A stretch of 64,000 nucleotides of DNA from Amycolatopsis sp. EV170708-02-1 (lineage in GTDB: Bacteria; Actinomycetota; Actinomycetes; Mycobacteriales; Pseudonocardiaceae), in the NCBI RefSeq assembly GCF_022479115.1, contig NZ_CP092497.1, positions 3,286,001 through 3,350,000 on the forward strand, written 5' to 3'. Shown here piece after piece: positions 26,686 through 35,337 of this stretch. The number at the start of each line of letters is the position of its first letter. Position 1 is the stretch's first letter. Made by a program: the position numbers and the translations under genes. Below the pieces are notes generated by a model, which worked only from the letters and a program-made list of their open reading frames with translations, was not told the DNA's origin and did not search any database.

Positions 26686-27469
26686 AGCGATTTCGGACCG
26701 CCAGGTCGTGGCGGTGCTGCGGCCGTTCGTCCGCGCCTGCGGGCCGATGGTCGACGCGCTGCGGGACGCGGATCCGTTCGGGCTGCAGGCCAGGGGCCGC
26801 CGCCACGAGGATCTGGACGGCGTCGAGCCCGGGCTGAAGGACAAGCTGCTCAACGGGATCACCTCGGTCAAGGTGCCCGGCACCGCGGCATGGGCGGAGA
26901 TGTCGAACTACCAGCGGACCGACTGGTGGGTGAACCGCGTCGGCCGGTTCACCGCGTTGATCACCGCGATCCCCGGCCTCGGCGGCGCGCTCGCCGACCG
27001 GCTGCCCGTGCAGGACGCGCTCGGTTCGGCGGCGCAGGGGGTGCTGCTGTGCGCGATCGCGGGGGAGTACGGCGTGACCGACGTCGGCGCCCGCGTCCGG
27101 CTGATCGCGTGGGTCCTTTTCGAACGCGACATCGATCCGGTGCTCGCGGCGGGCAAACACGCCGAACACGACAAGGCCGCCGAAGACGACGAAGCGGCGA
27201 AGCTCACCGAAGAACTCGACGACGCGAAGAAGAAGCACGGCAAGATCACCTTGAAGGCCGCCGCGGGCACGCTGTGGCGGCTCGGCCGGGGACTGCTGGG
27301 CATCGTCGACGAACTGGAGAAGCGGCCCCGCGGCCGCCTCGTCCACCGCGCGCTCGGGAAGCTGCCGGTGGTCGGCATGGCGGGCGACTATCTCGGTGAG
27401 CGGTCCGGTCTCAAACGCGTCTGGAAACGGGCGCACGAATGGTTCACCGAGCACCCCGACGGCGCCTGA
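26678..27469 (+). CDS. Conserved hypothetical soluble protein, function unknown
   Basis: 263 aa. GTG 26678 has AAGGGAG upstream and overlaps the previous gene by 8 bp. No signal peptide. The middle third has AWAEMSNYQRTDWWVNRVGRF and GRFTALITAIPGLGGALADRLP; the part around residues 165-195 is a highly charged helix rich in Glu, Asp and Lys (likely coiled coil), and the C-terminal half repeats short Gly/Leu helices (LGKLPVVGMAGDYLGERSG). I do not recognise a family. Probably membrane-associated through amphipathic segments, by inference. Confidence 0.7.
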   Translation: MGEAISDRQVVAVLRPFVRACGPMVDALRDADPFGLQARGRRHEDLDGVEPGLKDKLLNGITSVKVPGTAAWAEMSNYQRTDWWVNRVGRFTALITAIPGLGGALADRLPVQDALGSAAQGVLLCAIAGEYGVTDVGARVRLIAWVLFERDIDPVLAAGKHAEHDKAAEDDEAAKLTEELDDAKKKHGKITLKAAAGTLWRLGRGLLGIVDELEKRPRGRLVHRALGKLPVVGMAGDYLGERSGLKRVWKRAHEWFTEHPDGA

Positions 27470-27470
27470 A

Positions 27471-28247
27471 CTACTTCCAGAACATGAACGCGTCCTGTCC
27501 GTACATCGCGGCGAGCTTGAACCCGCCGACGGCGTCGAAGATCGCGAAGGACCCTTGCCACAGCAAGCGGCTCGCTTCGTCCACGAGGAACAGCACGGCG
27601 AACAGCACGATCGGTGCCCACGGCCGGGCCTTCGCGCCGAATTCCCTCGCACCGGGTGAGAGATACGGCTCGATCGCGCCCCAGCCGTCGAGGCCGGGGA
27701 TCGGCAGGATGTTCAGGATGAACGTGACGATCTGAAGCAGGGCCAGGAACGAGAGCCCGATCACGAGACCGGACGCCATCGGCACCAGCGCGACGACGAG
27801 GGTCAGCAGGACACCGACGGCGAGGTTGCTCAGCGGCCCGGCGAGCGAAACCCACGACTGGACCCCGCGCGACCGGAGGCGTCCGTGTTCGATCCACACC
27901 GCGCCACCCGGCAGTGGGATGCCGCCGATGATGAGGAATACCAACGGCAGGATGATGGACAGCGCGGGATCCGTGTATTTCCGGACGTCCATGGACAGGT
28001 AACCCTTGTGGGCGACGCTGTGGTCACCGCCGCGGAACGCCACGATCGCGTGACCGAACTCGTGCAGCGTCAAGGACGCCACCCAGCCGCCCGCGACGAG
28101 CATGACCACGCCGGCGATGGTCAGCGGGTCGTATTGCCGGGTGGAAATCGTGGTCGCATCACCGAAAGCCGCCAGTACACCGCCCAGGACGGTGACCGCG
28201 AGGATGCCGAGGAAGATCGGGCTTGGCCGCACTGCTGATCTCTGCAC
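27471..28247 (-). CDS. Site-2 protease-like M50 zinc metalloprotease
   Basis: 258 aa integral membrane protease. HEFGH at residues 62-66 (His62, Glu63, His66) lies in a transmembrane segment, and the third ligand Asp is in LNILPIPGLDGWGAIEPYL near residue 186, matching the NPxxDG motif. Six or so spans. Such enzymes cut substrates within the membrane, often anti-sigma factors, but no such partner is adjacent. It is convergent with the upstream hypothetical gene, whose stop is 1 bp away. Confidence 0.9.
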   Translation of the reverse strand: MQRSAVRPSPIFLGILAVTVLGGVLAAFGDATTISTRQYDPLTIAGVVMLVAGGWVASLTLHEFGHAIVAFRGGDHSVAHKGYLSMDVRKYTDPALSIILPLVFLIIGGIPLPGGAVWIEHGRLRSRGVQSWVSLAGPLSNLAVGVLLTLVVALVPMASGLVIGLSFLALLQIVTFILNILPIPGLDGWGAIEPYLSPGAREFGAKARPWAPIVLFAVLFLVDEASRLLWQGSFAIFDAVGGFKLAAMYGQDAFMFWK

Positions 28248-28457
28248 CCCTCCAGTCTTCCGTATGCCCGATGTGAAGTTCTCGGCGTGTCCCCTTGCGC
28301 GATGAGGCGTGAGTATCCCCCGAACTCGCTACTCCGCTTGACCTGACCGCACTACACGGGTGTAATCACAGTGATGTCATTCGTCGCTGGAAGGGGGCGG
28401 CGGATGGTGTTTCAACACCGCCAGCCTGGGGAGTGCGTGGACAGCGAGGAGGCGGAC

Positions 28458-28787
28458 GTGCGGTTGGAAGCAGATGGAAGGGAATGGGGGCAAGTCGTGG
28501 GTTGGGGTGAGGTCCCGGAGCAGCAACTGGGCGATCTCACCGAGCTTTTCGACGATGCCTCCGCGGAAGAGCAGGACTGGCAGGAACGGGCCCTCTGCGC
28601 GCAGACGGACCCGGAGGCGTTCTTCCCCGAGAAGGGCGGCTCCACCCGTGAAGCCAAGCGGATCTGCCTCGGTTGCGAGGTCAAGGACGAGTGCCTCGAG
28701 TACGCCCTCGCGCATGACGAGCGGTTCGGTATTTGGGGCGGGCTCTCCGAACGTGAGCGTAGGAAACTGAAAAAGCGAGCTGTGTGA
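28458..28787 (+). CDS. whiB2: WhiB-family iron-sulfur regulator, WhiB2/WhmD type
   Basis: 109 aa. Cluster ligands Cys47, Cys70, Cys73 and Cys79 follow the C-Xn-C-X2-C-X5-C pattern, with FGIWGGLSERERR (turn and basic tail) behind. ALCAQTDPEAFFPEKGGSTREAK and CLEYALAHDERFGIWGG are characteristic of WhiB2/WhmD, which controls septation and sporulation division with WhiA. GTG 28458 is chosen since AGGAGG lies 6 nt upstream; an upstream ATG would add about 29 unrelated residues. Followed by a hairpin terminator. Synteny with Rv3260c supports the call. Confidence 0.92.
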   Translation: MRLEADGREWGQVVGWGEVPEQQLGDLTELFDDASAEEQDWQERALCAQTDPEAFFPEKGGSTREAKRICLGCEVKDECLEYALAHDERFGIWGGLSERERRKLKKRAV

Positions 28788-28789
28788 CG

Positions 28790-28823
28790 GCGATCTCCGG
28801 CGGCCTCGTGCGCCGGAGATCGC
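28790..28823 (+). terminator. Hairpin terminator after whiB2
   Basis: GCGATCTCCGGCG and its exact complement CGCCGGAGATCGC with an 8-nt loop, beginning 3 nt after the whiB2 stop. Confidence 0.8.
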
Positions 28824-28909
28824 TTCCACATAGTGGGGCCACCAACGGGTGACAGGGTCGCGTCGTAGGGTGGCGGCACTCGACTTCGCCGCCACATCTG
28901 GAGTGCCCG

Positions 28910-31900
28910 TTGTCTCGCACTGCCGCGTCATCTGTGCCGCGCACGGCCCCCGTTCTGGCCATTGTGGTCTGTCACAACGGCGAGAACTGGTTGCCACTGG
29001 CGCTTTCCGCGCTGCGGCGCAGCGGTGTCCGGCCGCGGCACGTGCTCGCCGTCGACACCGGATCCACCGACGGGACGGCGAAGATCCTCGCCGACGCGGC
29101 GGCCGACGGCGATGCGCCGGTCTTGGACGGGGTTCTCACACTTTCCGGTGAGGTCGGCTTCGGCGCCGCGGTCGCGGAGGCCGTCGAGCACGCCGTCGAA
29201 CGATGGGGAGACCCCGGCGGATGGCTCTGGCTGCTGCACGACGACTGCGCGCCGGAACCCGGCTGTCTCGAAAACCTGTTGGCAGCGGCCGAAAACGAGC
29301 CCGAGGCGACGGTGCTCGGCCCGCTCGCGGTCGACTGGAGCGACCCGCGCCTGATCGTCGAAGCCGGCTTGTCGACCGACGCCATCGGCCATCGGCAGCA
29401 GATCTCACCGGACGAGAAGGACACCGCGGTGCTCGCCGTGCCGAGCGCGGGATCGCTGGTGCGCCGGGAAGTCTGGCACGAACTCGGTGGCTACGACCCC
29501 GGCTTTCCCTTGCTGCGAGAGGATCTCGACTTCGGCTGGCGGGCGAACGCCGCGGGCGGCCGAGTGCTTTCGGTGCCGTCGGCCCGGCTGCGGCACGCCC
29601 GCGCGCTCAGCACCGGACAACGCGAGCCGGACGCCCTTGGCCTTTCCCTCGCGACGGCGAACCGCGCGCACGGGCTCCGGGTGTTCCTCGTCAATTGCCC
29701 GCCACTGTCCTTTTGGTTCGGTCTTTTTCGAATTCCGGTTTTCGCGGTGCTGCGGGCGCTCGCGTTCCTGGTGCTGCGGCGCACCGGCGAGGCGAGCGCG
29801 GAACTCGCGGCCACCTGGCACCTGCTGCGCGGTCGCGGCGGACTGCGCGCGGCCCGCGCGGAACGCCGGAAGACCGACCAGCCGGGCAAGGTCCGCGGCC
29901 TGTTCACCGGACGGATGACGCGGGTGCGCAACGCCGTGCGCGCCGGTGTCGTCGGCCTCGTGCGGCGTGGCGTGGAACGGGATTTCGCCCTCGGGACGGT
30001 GCCGGAGGGCGTGGATCAGGAAGGCGCCTGGATTCCACCGGAGGCGTTGAAGGCCGGGCAAGATCGTCCGGTCGGCCCAGGCGCGCTGCCCGCGGGCGCG
30101 ATGCGCGGCGTCGGCTCGCGGGGGACGGGTCTTCGGCGGCCCAGCGCGGTCGTCGCGGTCGCGGTTCCCGAAAAGCCCGCCTCGGAGGGGCCGAAACCGT
30201 CGCCGGTGCCGCGGGACGGCGGGCGGCGGCCGGAACCGGAACTCGTCTTCGTCGAGGTCGACCGGAAGCGGGTGCTCGGCGCGACCGTGTTCGCCCCGCC
30301 GGTGATCGTGCTCGCCGTGCTGACGGTGCTCGCGTTCGTGGTCAACGGATCCCGGCTCGGGCTCGATCTCTTCGGCGGGAAACTGCTGCCGGTCGGCGGG
30401 CTCGGCGAGATCTGGGCGTCGTATCTCGCGCCGTGGCACGCGATCGCCGGCGGGACGGCGAGCCCCGCCCCCGCGACGCTGCCGGTGCTGGGCACGATCG
30501 GCGCGATCTTCGCTCCGATCGGCGGCCCGGCCGCGCTGGTCGCGATCCTGCTGATCGGTGACATCCCGCTCGCCGCCCTGAGCGCGTACGCGGCTACTCG
30601 GCACCTTCGCGTGCGTCGCTGGGTGCGGGCCGTCGCGGCGGCGGCGTACGGCGTGCTTCCCGCGGCCACGGCTTCGGTCGCGCAGGGACGGCTCGACGTC
30701 GTCGTCGTGCATCTGCTGCTGCCTTTGGTGATCGCGGGCATCGTGGGGCTGCTGGTCCGCGCGGACTCGCGCTGGCTGCACGTTTCCGCGCTGAGCGCGA
30801 TCGGGCTGGCGCTGATCGGCGCCTTCTCTCCGCTGGCGCACGCGCTCGCGCTGGTCGGGCTGGTGATCGGGTTCGTGGTGCTGCCTTCGCCGACCGGGCT
30901 CGCGCGGCGGATCGCGTCGGTCGGCATCGTGGTCTTCCTGCCGCTGGCGTTGTTGCTTCCGTGGCCGAGTGTGCTGCTGAGGCATCCGGAACTGTTGCTG
31001 CACGGGCTCGGCGGGGGCGCCACGGCCGCGTCCGGCGCCGATCTCGCCGGGCTGGACCCCGGCGGCCCCGGCGCCTGGCCGATCGGGGTGGCGCTGGTCG
31101 CGGCCGCGATCGTCGCGCTGGTGGTGCGGCCGACGAAGGGCGCGGGCGGCGGTGTCGCGGTCGTCGTACTGGGTGTGCTCGGGCTCGTCGCGGTGCGGTT
31201 CGTGGCGGTGACGCCGATGTCGGGCGGCGCGCACGCGACCGGGTACGCCGGGGTGCCGCTGCTGGTGATCGGCGTGGGTCTGTTGTGGACGGTGCTGGCG
31301 ACCTGGCAGCGGGGCGGGTCCGGCGTCGACCCCGCGCCGTGGCTGGCGAAGGTCACGGCCGTGGCGGGGGTGCTCGTGCTGCTGGCGCTGGCGACCGGCG
31401 CGGTCGTCGCCGGGCGGGAAGGGCCTCTGCGGGCGGGCGCGCGTCCCTCGCTGGCTCCGGAGATTTCCGCGGAGCTGGCTTCGAGTGGGCGTTCGGTGCT
31501 GGTGATCGGTGACGTCGCCCGGCAGACCGGTGGACGGCTGCCGAGTTTCGGCGACGACGAATTCGCGCCGACACCGGGCAGCGCCGATCGGCTCGCCTCG
31601 TGGCGCCGGGATCTCCTGCAAGGCTCACCGGACGCGGTGAAGCAGGCCTTCGCGGCGGCTCTGGCGTCGGGCGTTTCGTATGTCGTGCTGCCGAGCGGCG
31701 CGGATGGTGGCGCCTTCGTCGAACTCGCGCGAGACCTGGTGGTTTTGGCGGCGCAGACCTCGGACGGGCGTCCGGTGCTGCGGTTGCTGCCCGCCGGCGG
31801 GCAGGTGGCGCTGATCTCGCCGGAACTGGCGCAGGCTGCCGTGACCGGGAAGGGCGCGCCGGGGGCGTCGCCCGGGGTGGCGCCGGTGCAGGCCGGGCTG

Positions 31901-32182
31901 CCCGACGTGCGGGTGCGCGTCTCGGAAGGCCCGACCGGGCGGCTGCTCGTGCTGGCCGCGGAGTTCGAGGCGGGCTGGCAGGCGAGCGTGGACGGCAAGG
32001 CCGTGCCGATCGTGCGGGCCTGGGGGCACCAGGTGGCGGTCTCGGTGCCGCCCACGCCTTCGGAGGTCGTGGTGGAACATCAGGGGACTACGCGGAACCT
32101 GTTGCTGCTGGCACAGGTGGCGGCGGTGCTGTTCACGCTGCTGACCGCTGTTCCTACGCGGAGGCGTTCTTCGGTTTCTTGA
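28910..32182 (+). CDS. GT2 glycosyltransferase fused to a large multi-span membrane domain
   Basis: 1090 aa. Residues about 15-270 form a GT2 domain: VVCHNGENWLPLALSALRR, AVDTGSTDGTA, LHDDCAPEPGCLENL (the DxD-like metal site), then a WHELGGYDPGFPLLREDLD acceptor-side motif. A charged linker (about 330-445) leads to roughly ten membrane spans (about 465-860) and a C-terminal extracellular region ending in a single span (RTLFTLLTAVP). Start TTG 28910 has GGAG upstream. The build suggests a polyprenyl-linked envelope glycan polymerase or flippase-coupled transferase. It is directly downstream of whiB2, as in related actinomycetes. Donor and acceptor unknown. Confidence 0.88.
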   Translation: MSRTAASSVPRTAPVLAIVVCHNGENWLPLALSALRRSGVRPRHVLAVDTGSTDGTAKILADAAADGDAPVLDGVLTLSGEVGFGAAVAEAVEHAVERWGDPGGWLWLLHDDCAPEPGCLENLLAAAENEPEATVLGPLAVDWSDPRLIVEAGLSTDAIGHRQQISPDEKDTAVLAVPSAGSLVRREVWHELGGYDPGFPLLREDLDFGWRANAAGGRVLSVPSARLRHARALSTGQREPDALGLSLATANRAHGLRVFLVNCPPLSFWFGLFRIPVFAVLRALAFLVLRRTGEASAELAATWHLLRGRGGLRAARAERRKTDQPGKVRGLFTGRMTRVRNAVRAGVVGLVRRGVERDFALGTVPEGVDQEGAWIPPEALKAGQDRPVGPGALPAGAMRGVGSRGTGLRRPSAVVAVAVPEKPASEGPKPSPVPRDGGRRPEPELVFVEVDRKRVLGATVFAPPVIVLAVLTVLAFVVNGSRLGLDLFGGKLLPVGGLGEIWASYLAPWHAIAGGTASPAPATLPVLGTIGAIFAPIGGPAALVAILLIGDIPLAALSAYAATRHLRVRRWVRAVAAAAYGVLPAATASVAQGRLDVVVVHLLLPLVIAGIVGLLVRADSRWLHVSALSAIGLALIGAFSPLAHALALVGLVIGFVVLPSPTGLARRIASVGIVVFLPLALLLPWPSVLLRHPELLLHGLGGGATAASGADLAGLDPGGPGAWPIGVALVAAAIVALVVRPTKGAGGGVAVVVLGVLGLVAVRFVAVTPMSGGAHATGYAGVPLLVIGVGLLWTVLATWQRGGSGVDPAPWLAKVTAVAGVLVLLALATGAVVAGREGPLRAGARPSLAPEISAELASSGRSVLVIGDVARQTGGRLPSFGDDEFAPTPGSADRLASWRRDLLQGSPDAVKQAFAAALASGVSYVVLPSGADGGAFVELARDLVVLAAQTSDGRPVLRLLPAGGQVALISPELAQAAVTGKGAPGASPGVAPVQAGLPDVRVRVSEGPTGRLLVLAAEFEAGWQASVDGKAVPIVRAWGHQVAVSVPPTPSEVVVEHQGTTRNLLLLAQVAAVLFTLLTAVPTRRRSSVS

Positions 32183-32733
32183 GGGTGCGTTCCAGTGTCC
32201 AGAAGGCCTCCTTTGAGACGTTGGACGCCTCGAAGGGGGCCTTCAGGAGACTGGTCGCTTGGCTCTGCTGCGCTTTGCCCGCTGCAGGCTCTGCTTGCGC
32301 CCGCTGCACAGGCTGCACGCGCTTCGCCGCTGCCCCCCTCGCTGCACGCGCTGCCCGCTTCGCGCTCTGCTCCCGCTTCGCGCGCCTCGCGCCTACGCCG
32401 CGCGTTGGCTTCGATGCCCCCAATGTGGCATTGGGGACACCCAGCAGCCCCAATGCCACATTGGGGGCCTCTTCCCTCCGGCCACCGGGTGCTGCGGCTC
32501 CGGTTCGCTTGCCAGCTGTTCCCAATGTCGCATTCGGGTCGCTCAGCGTCTCAAATGCGACATTGGGAACCCTCTGCGCTACCGGCCCCCGAGTTGTCCA
32601 CAGCCTCGTCCCCTTGTGGACAACTTCGCCCTCCGGGCCCGTTTTCGCAGGTCCCGTCGGTCCCTCCCGATACACTGGGCTGGGGACGCCCCCCGGGAAG
32701 GGCGGGGGCTGGGCTGGGGTACGGAGGTGAGGG
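32183..32733. other. 551-bp repeat-rich intergenic region without a gene
   Basis: Holds an imperfect terminator palindrome (about 32203-32250, GAAGGCC/GGCCTTC), a C/T-rich stretch of degenerate GCTGC/CGCTTCGC tandem units (about 32265-32405) and two nested palindromes: GCCCCCAATGTGGCATTGGGG with its complement (32415-32468), and GTTCCCAATGTCGCATT with its complement (32518-32569). Open frames crossing it have no protein-like composition, so I call no CDS. Confidence 0.7.
32415..32569. repeat. Nested CCAATG palindrome pair
   Basis: CCCCAATGTGGCATTGGGG is itself a dyad and is repeated inverted 30 bp later; a second diverged copy (CCCAATGTCGCATT / AATGCGACATTGGG) follows. Four related dyads in 155 bp. 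Confidence 0.75.
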
Positions 32734-33231
32734 TTATTCGCCTTCGATGACGTCGGGTTCGACGCCGAGGTAGCCCGCCACCTGTTCCACGAGGACGTCG
32801 TGGACGAGTTCCGCGAGTTCGCCGGGGTCCTTCGCGCGTGCTTCGAGGGGGCGGCGGTAGAGGACGATGCGGGCCCGCGTCGGGAGGCCGGCGCGGTCGA
32901 CGCCCGCGGGCACGAGCCGCGAGAGCGGGACGGCGCCGTCGTGCAGCACGCCGTCCACTCCGGTCGGTGCGCCATCCGAGCGAACTTCGGGGACGTCGTC
33001 GACGGCGACGTCGAGCTTCGTCAGCTCGTGCCGCCACCGCGCTTCGATCGGTTCGAGCGCGTCCAAAACCAGCGCGTCGAACCTTTCCGCCCTGCTAGCG
33101 GCGGCGGGAAGGGTCGACGGATACAGCGCTCCGCGCAGGCCCCGGCCGTGCCGGTCCCGTCGCATCCGCCGTCGCTGTCGGGAATCACGAGCCGTCGCCA
33201 CGAACCGAAGGGTACGCGCTCGGCGATTCAA
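32734..33231 (-). CDS. Zincin-fold (PF06262-like) family protein lacking the HExxH motif
   Basis: 165 aa. The core (RAERFDALVLDALEPIEARW, LTKLDVAVDDVP, ARIVLYRRPLEARA, ELVHDVLVEQVAGYLGVEP) matches the small metallopeptidase family near whiB2/manB in actinobacteria (position of Rv3259). At the site where the catalytic HExxH of the family lies, this protein reads EQVAG, so the zinc ligands are absent and peptidase activity is doubtful. The basic N-terminus (RRRMRRDRHGRGLRG) is typical. It faces DUF3499 in divergent orientation with about 50 bp between starts. Confidence 0.8.
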   Translation of the reverse strand: MNRRARTLRFVATARDSRQRRRMRRDRHGRGLRGALYPSTLPAAASRAERFDALVLDALEPIEARWRHELTKLDVAVDDVPEVRSDGAPTGVDGVLHDGAVPLSRLVPAGVDRAGLPTRARIVLYRRPLEARAKDPGELAELVHDVLVEQVAGYLGVEPDVIEGE

Positions 33232-33281
33232 AGCGCGTGTCGCCGGTACGCCGGGCTCGCGACGCGCTATCGTTCTCGATC

Positions 33282-33635
33282 GTGCGGAGCGTACGAAAGT
33301 GTTCGCGAACGGGTTGTCTCGAACCCGCTGTCGCCACGCTCACGTATGCCTACAGCGATTCGACAGCCGTCGTGGGCCCGTTGGCCACCGCGAGCGAGCC
33401 GCACTCCTATGACCTCTGCGAGGCCCACGCCCTCCGGCTGACCGTGCCCAAGGGCTGGGAAGTCGTGCGGCACGAAGGGGCCTTCGCCGCCCCGGATCCC
33501 TCCGCCGACGAGCTGACCGCGCTGGCCGAGGCCGTGCGCGAAGCGGGCCGCTCCGACAAGCCCGCGCCCGAGCCCGAACCCGAGGGACCGTCAGGCAGGC
33601 GCGGCCACCTGCGCGTCCTGCCCGGCCGCGCCTGA
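33282..33635 (+). CDS. DUF3499 family protein
   Basis: 117 aa. VRSVRKCSRTGCLEPAVATL and LCEAHALRLTVPKGWEVV give two Cys/His pairs (CSRTGC and CEAH), a likely zinc ribbon, and a Pro/Glu-rich tail. This family sits beside manB in actinobacteria (Rv3258c) and has no known function. GTG 33282 lacks a ribosome site; TATCGT ends 8 nt upstream, fitting a -10 element of a leaderless transcript. Confidence 0.85.
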   Translation: MRSVRKCSRTGCLEPAVATLTYAYSDSTAVVGPLATASEPHSYDLCEAHALRLTVPKGWEVVRHEGAFAAPDPSADELTALAEAVREAGRSDKPAPEPEPEGPSGRRGHLRVLPGRA

Positions 33636-33707
33636 CACGAGGGCTCGCCGGTAGGCTTTCGAGCGCGCCAGAGGGCGTTGTAACGAGACTATTGGCGGGG
33701 AGCAGGC

Positions 33708-35063
33708 GTGCCAGACCTTTCGGGCATCGTGAAGGCCTACGACATTCGCGGCGTGGTCGGTGAGCAGCTGGACGCGGCACTCGTCCGCGACCTCGGATCG
33801 GCGTTCGCCCTGTTGATCAAGCCGGAGTCCGACTCCGTGGTGATCGGCCACGACATGCGCGACTCCTCGCCCGAGCTGTCCGCCGCCTTCGCCGACGGCG
33901 TGACCTCACAGGGCCTCGACGTCGTGTCGATCGGCCTCGCCAGCACCGACCAGCTGTACTTCGCGTCCGGGTCGCTCAACCTGCCGGGCGCCATGTTCAC
34001 CGCCAGCCACAACCCGGCGAAGTACAACGGCATCAAGCTGTGCCGCTCCGGCGCCGCCCCCGTCGGCCAGGACTCCGGTCTCGCGGAGATCCGCGACACC
34101 GTCGAGCAGGGCGTACCCGCCTTCGCGGGCCAGCGCGGTTCGGTGACCGAGCAGGACGTCCTCGCGGACTACGCCGCGTACCTGCGCAAGCTCGTCGACC
34201 TCTCGGGCAGCCGCCCGCTGAAGGTCGTCGTCGACGCCGGCAACGGCATGGGCGGCTACACCGTCCCCACGGTCTTCGCGGGCCTGCCCATCGAGGTCGT
34301 CCCGATGTACTTCGAACTCGACGGCAACTTCCCGAACCACGAGGCCAACCCGCTCGACCCGAAGAACATCGTCGACCTCCAGGCGAAGGTGCGCGAGGAA
34401 GGCGCCGACGCGGGCCTCGCCTTCGACGGCGACGCGGACCGCTGCTTCGTCGTCGACGAGCGCGGCGAGCCGGTCTCGCCGAGCGCCATCACCGCGCTGG
34501 TCGCGATCCGCGAGCTGGAGAAGGAGCCGGGCGGCACCATCATCCACAACCTGATCACGTCGAAGGGGGTCCCGGAGATCGTCGCCGAGCACGGTGGCAA
34601 GCCGGTGCGCACCCGGGTCGGGCACTCGTTCATCAAGGCCGAGATGGCCAAGACCGGCGCGATCTTCGGCGGAGAGCACTCCGCCCACTACTACTTCCGC
34701 GACTTCTGGCGAGCCGACACCGGCATGCTGGCCGCGCTGCACGTCCTCGCCGCCCTCGGCGAGCAGGCGGGCCCGCTGTCCGAGCTGACGGCGGAGTACT
34801 CGCGTTACTCGGCCTCCGGTGAGATCAACTCCACCGTCGACGACCAGGTCGCGCGCATGATGGCGGTCAAGGACGCGTTCGGCGCCCGCGACGGCGTCGA
34901 AATCGACGAACTGGACGGGCTCACCGTGCAGCTCCCCGGCGGCGGCTGGTTCAACCTGCGCCCGTCCAACACCGAACCGCTGCTCCGCCTGAACGTCGAG
35001 GCCGCCGACGCCGAGGCCGTCCGGGCGCTGACCGAAGACGTATTGGCGATAGTCCGTGGGTAA
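33708..35063 (+). CDS. manB: Phosphomannomutase/phosphoglucomutase
   Basis: 451 aa alpha-D-phosphohexomutase. Phosphoserine loop TASHNP with Ser100, metal loop DGDADR near residues 240-245, sugar-binding GGEHSAHYYFRDFW and the phosphate loop RPSNTEPLLR are all present. It interconverts mannose-6-P and mannose-1-P, feeding GDP-mannose for PIM/LAM-like mannolipids and glycoproteins. Start GTG 33708 has GGGGAG upstream. With manA and the SIS protein downstream it forms a mannose-metabolism operon (order as Rv3257c-Rv3255c). Confidence 0.95.
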   Translation: MPDLSGIVKAYDIRGVVGEQLDAALVRDLGSAFALLIKPESDSVVIGHDMRDSSPELSAAFADGVTSQGLDVVSIGLASTDQLYFASGSLNLPGAMFTASHNPAKYNGIKLCRSGAAPVGQDSGLAEIRDTVEQGVPAFAGQRGSVTEQDVLADYAAYLRKLVDLSGSRPLKVVVDAGNGMGGYTVPTVFAGLPIEVVPMYFELDGNFPNHEANPLDPKNIVDLQAKVREEGADAGLAFDGDADRCFVVDERGEPVSPSAITALVAIRELEKEPGGTIIHNLITSKGVPEIVAEHGGKPVRTRVGHSFIKAEMAKTGAIFGGEHSAHYYFRDFWRADTGMLAALHVLAALGEQAGPLSELTAEYSRYSASGEINSTVDDQVARMMAVKDAFGARDGVEIDELDGLTVQLPGGGWFNLRPSNTEPLLRLNVEAADAEAVRALTEDVLAIVRG

Positions 35064-35115
35064 CGAATGTGTCGTGAAAACACACATAGAGACGTCCCAC
35101 AGGTAGGGAGTAACG

Positions 35116-35337
35116 ATGGCCGTCACGTTCGACGCACAGTTGCTGGAGATCCTGGCCTGCCCGTCCCCCGACCACGCGCCGCTGCGGCCGGGGACGACGG
35201 CCGATCCGGAAGCCGATGCGCTGACCTGCACGGAATGCGGTCGCGTGTATCCGGTCCGTGATGGAATCCCGGTATTGTTGCTGGACGAAGCCACCGAGCC
35301 GACGACCCCGGATGGCGCTCATGCCGACGGTCCCTGA
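35116..35337 (+). CDS. Trm112 family zinc-ribbon protein
   Basis: 73 aa. LEILACPSPDH and LTCTECGRVYPVRDGIPVLL match the Trm112 fold, with Cys ligands at C-x-n-C-x2-C; one position of the usual four-Cys set is changed to the ACPSPDHAPL variant. Trm112 proteins stabilise SAM-dependent methyltransferases, but the actinobacterial partner is unknown. AGGGAG precedes the ATG. The stop overlaps the next gene's start region. Confidence 0.88.
   Translation: MAVTFDAQLLEILACPSPDHAPLRPGTTADPEADALTCTECGRVYPVRDGIPVLLLDEATEPTTPDGAHADGP

Noticed and set aside
32154..32975. Open frame through the repeat-rich gap
   Set aside because: Low-complexity Pro/Ala/Arg product on the strand opposite the GT2 gene and overlapping repeats; no domain or ribosome site.
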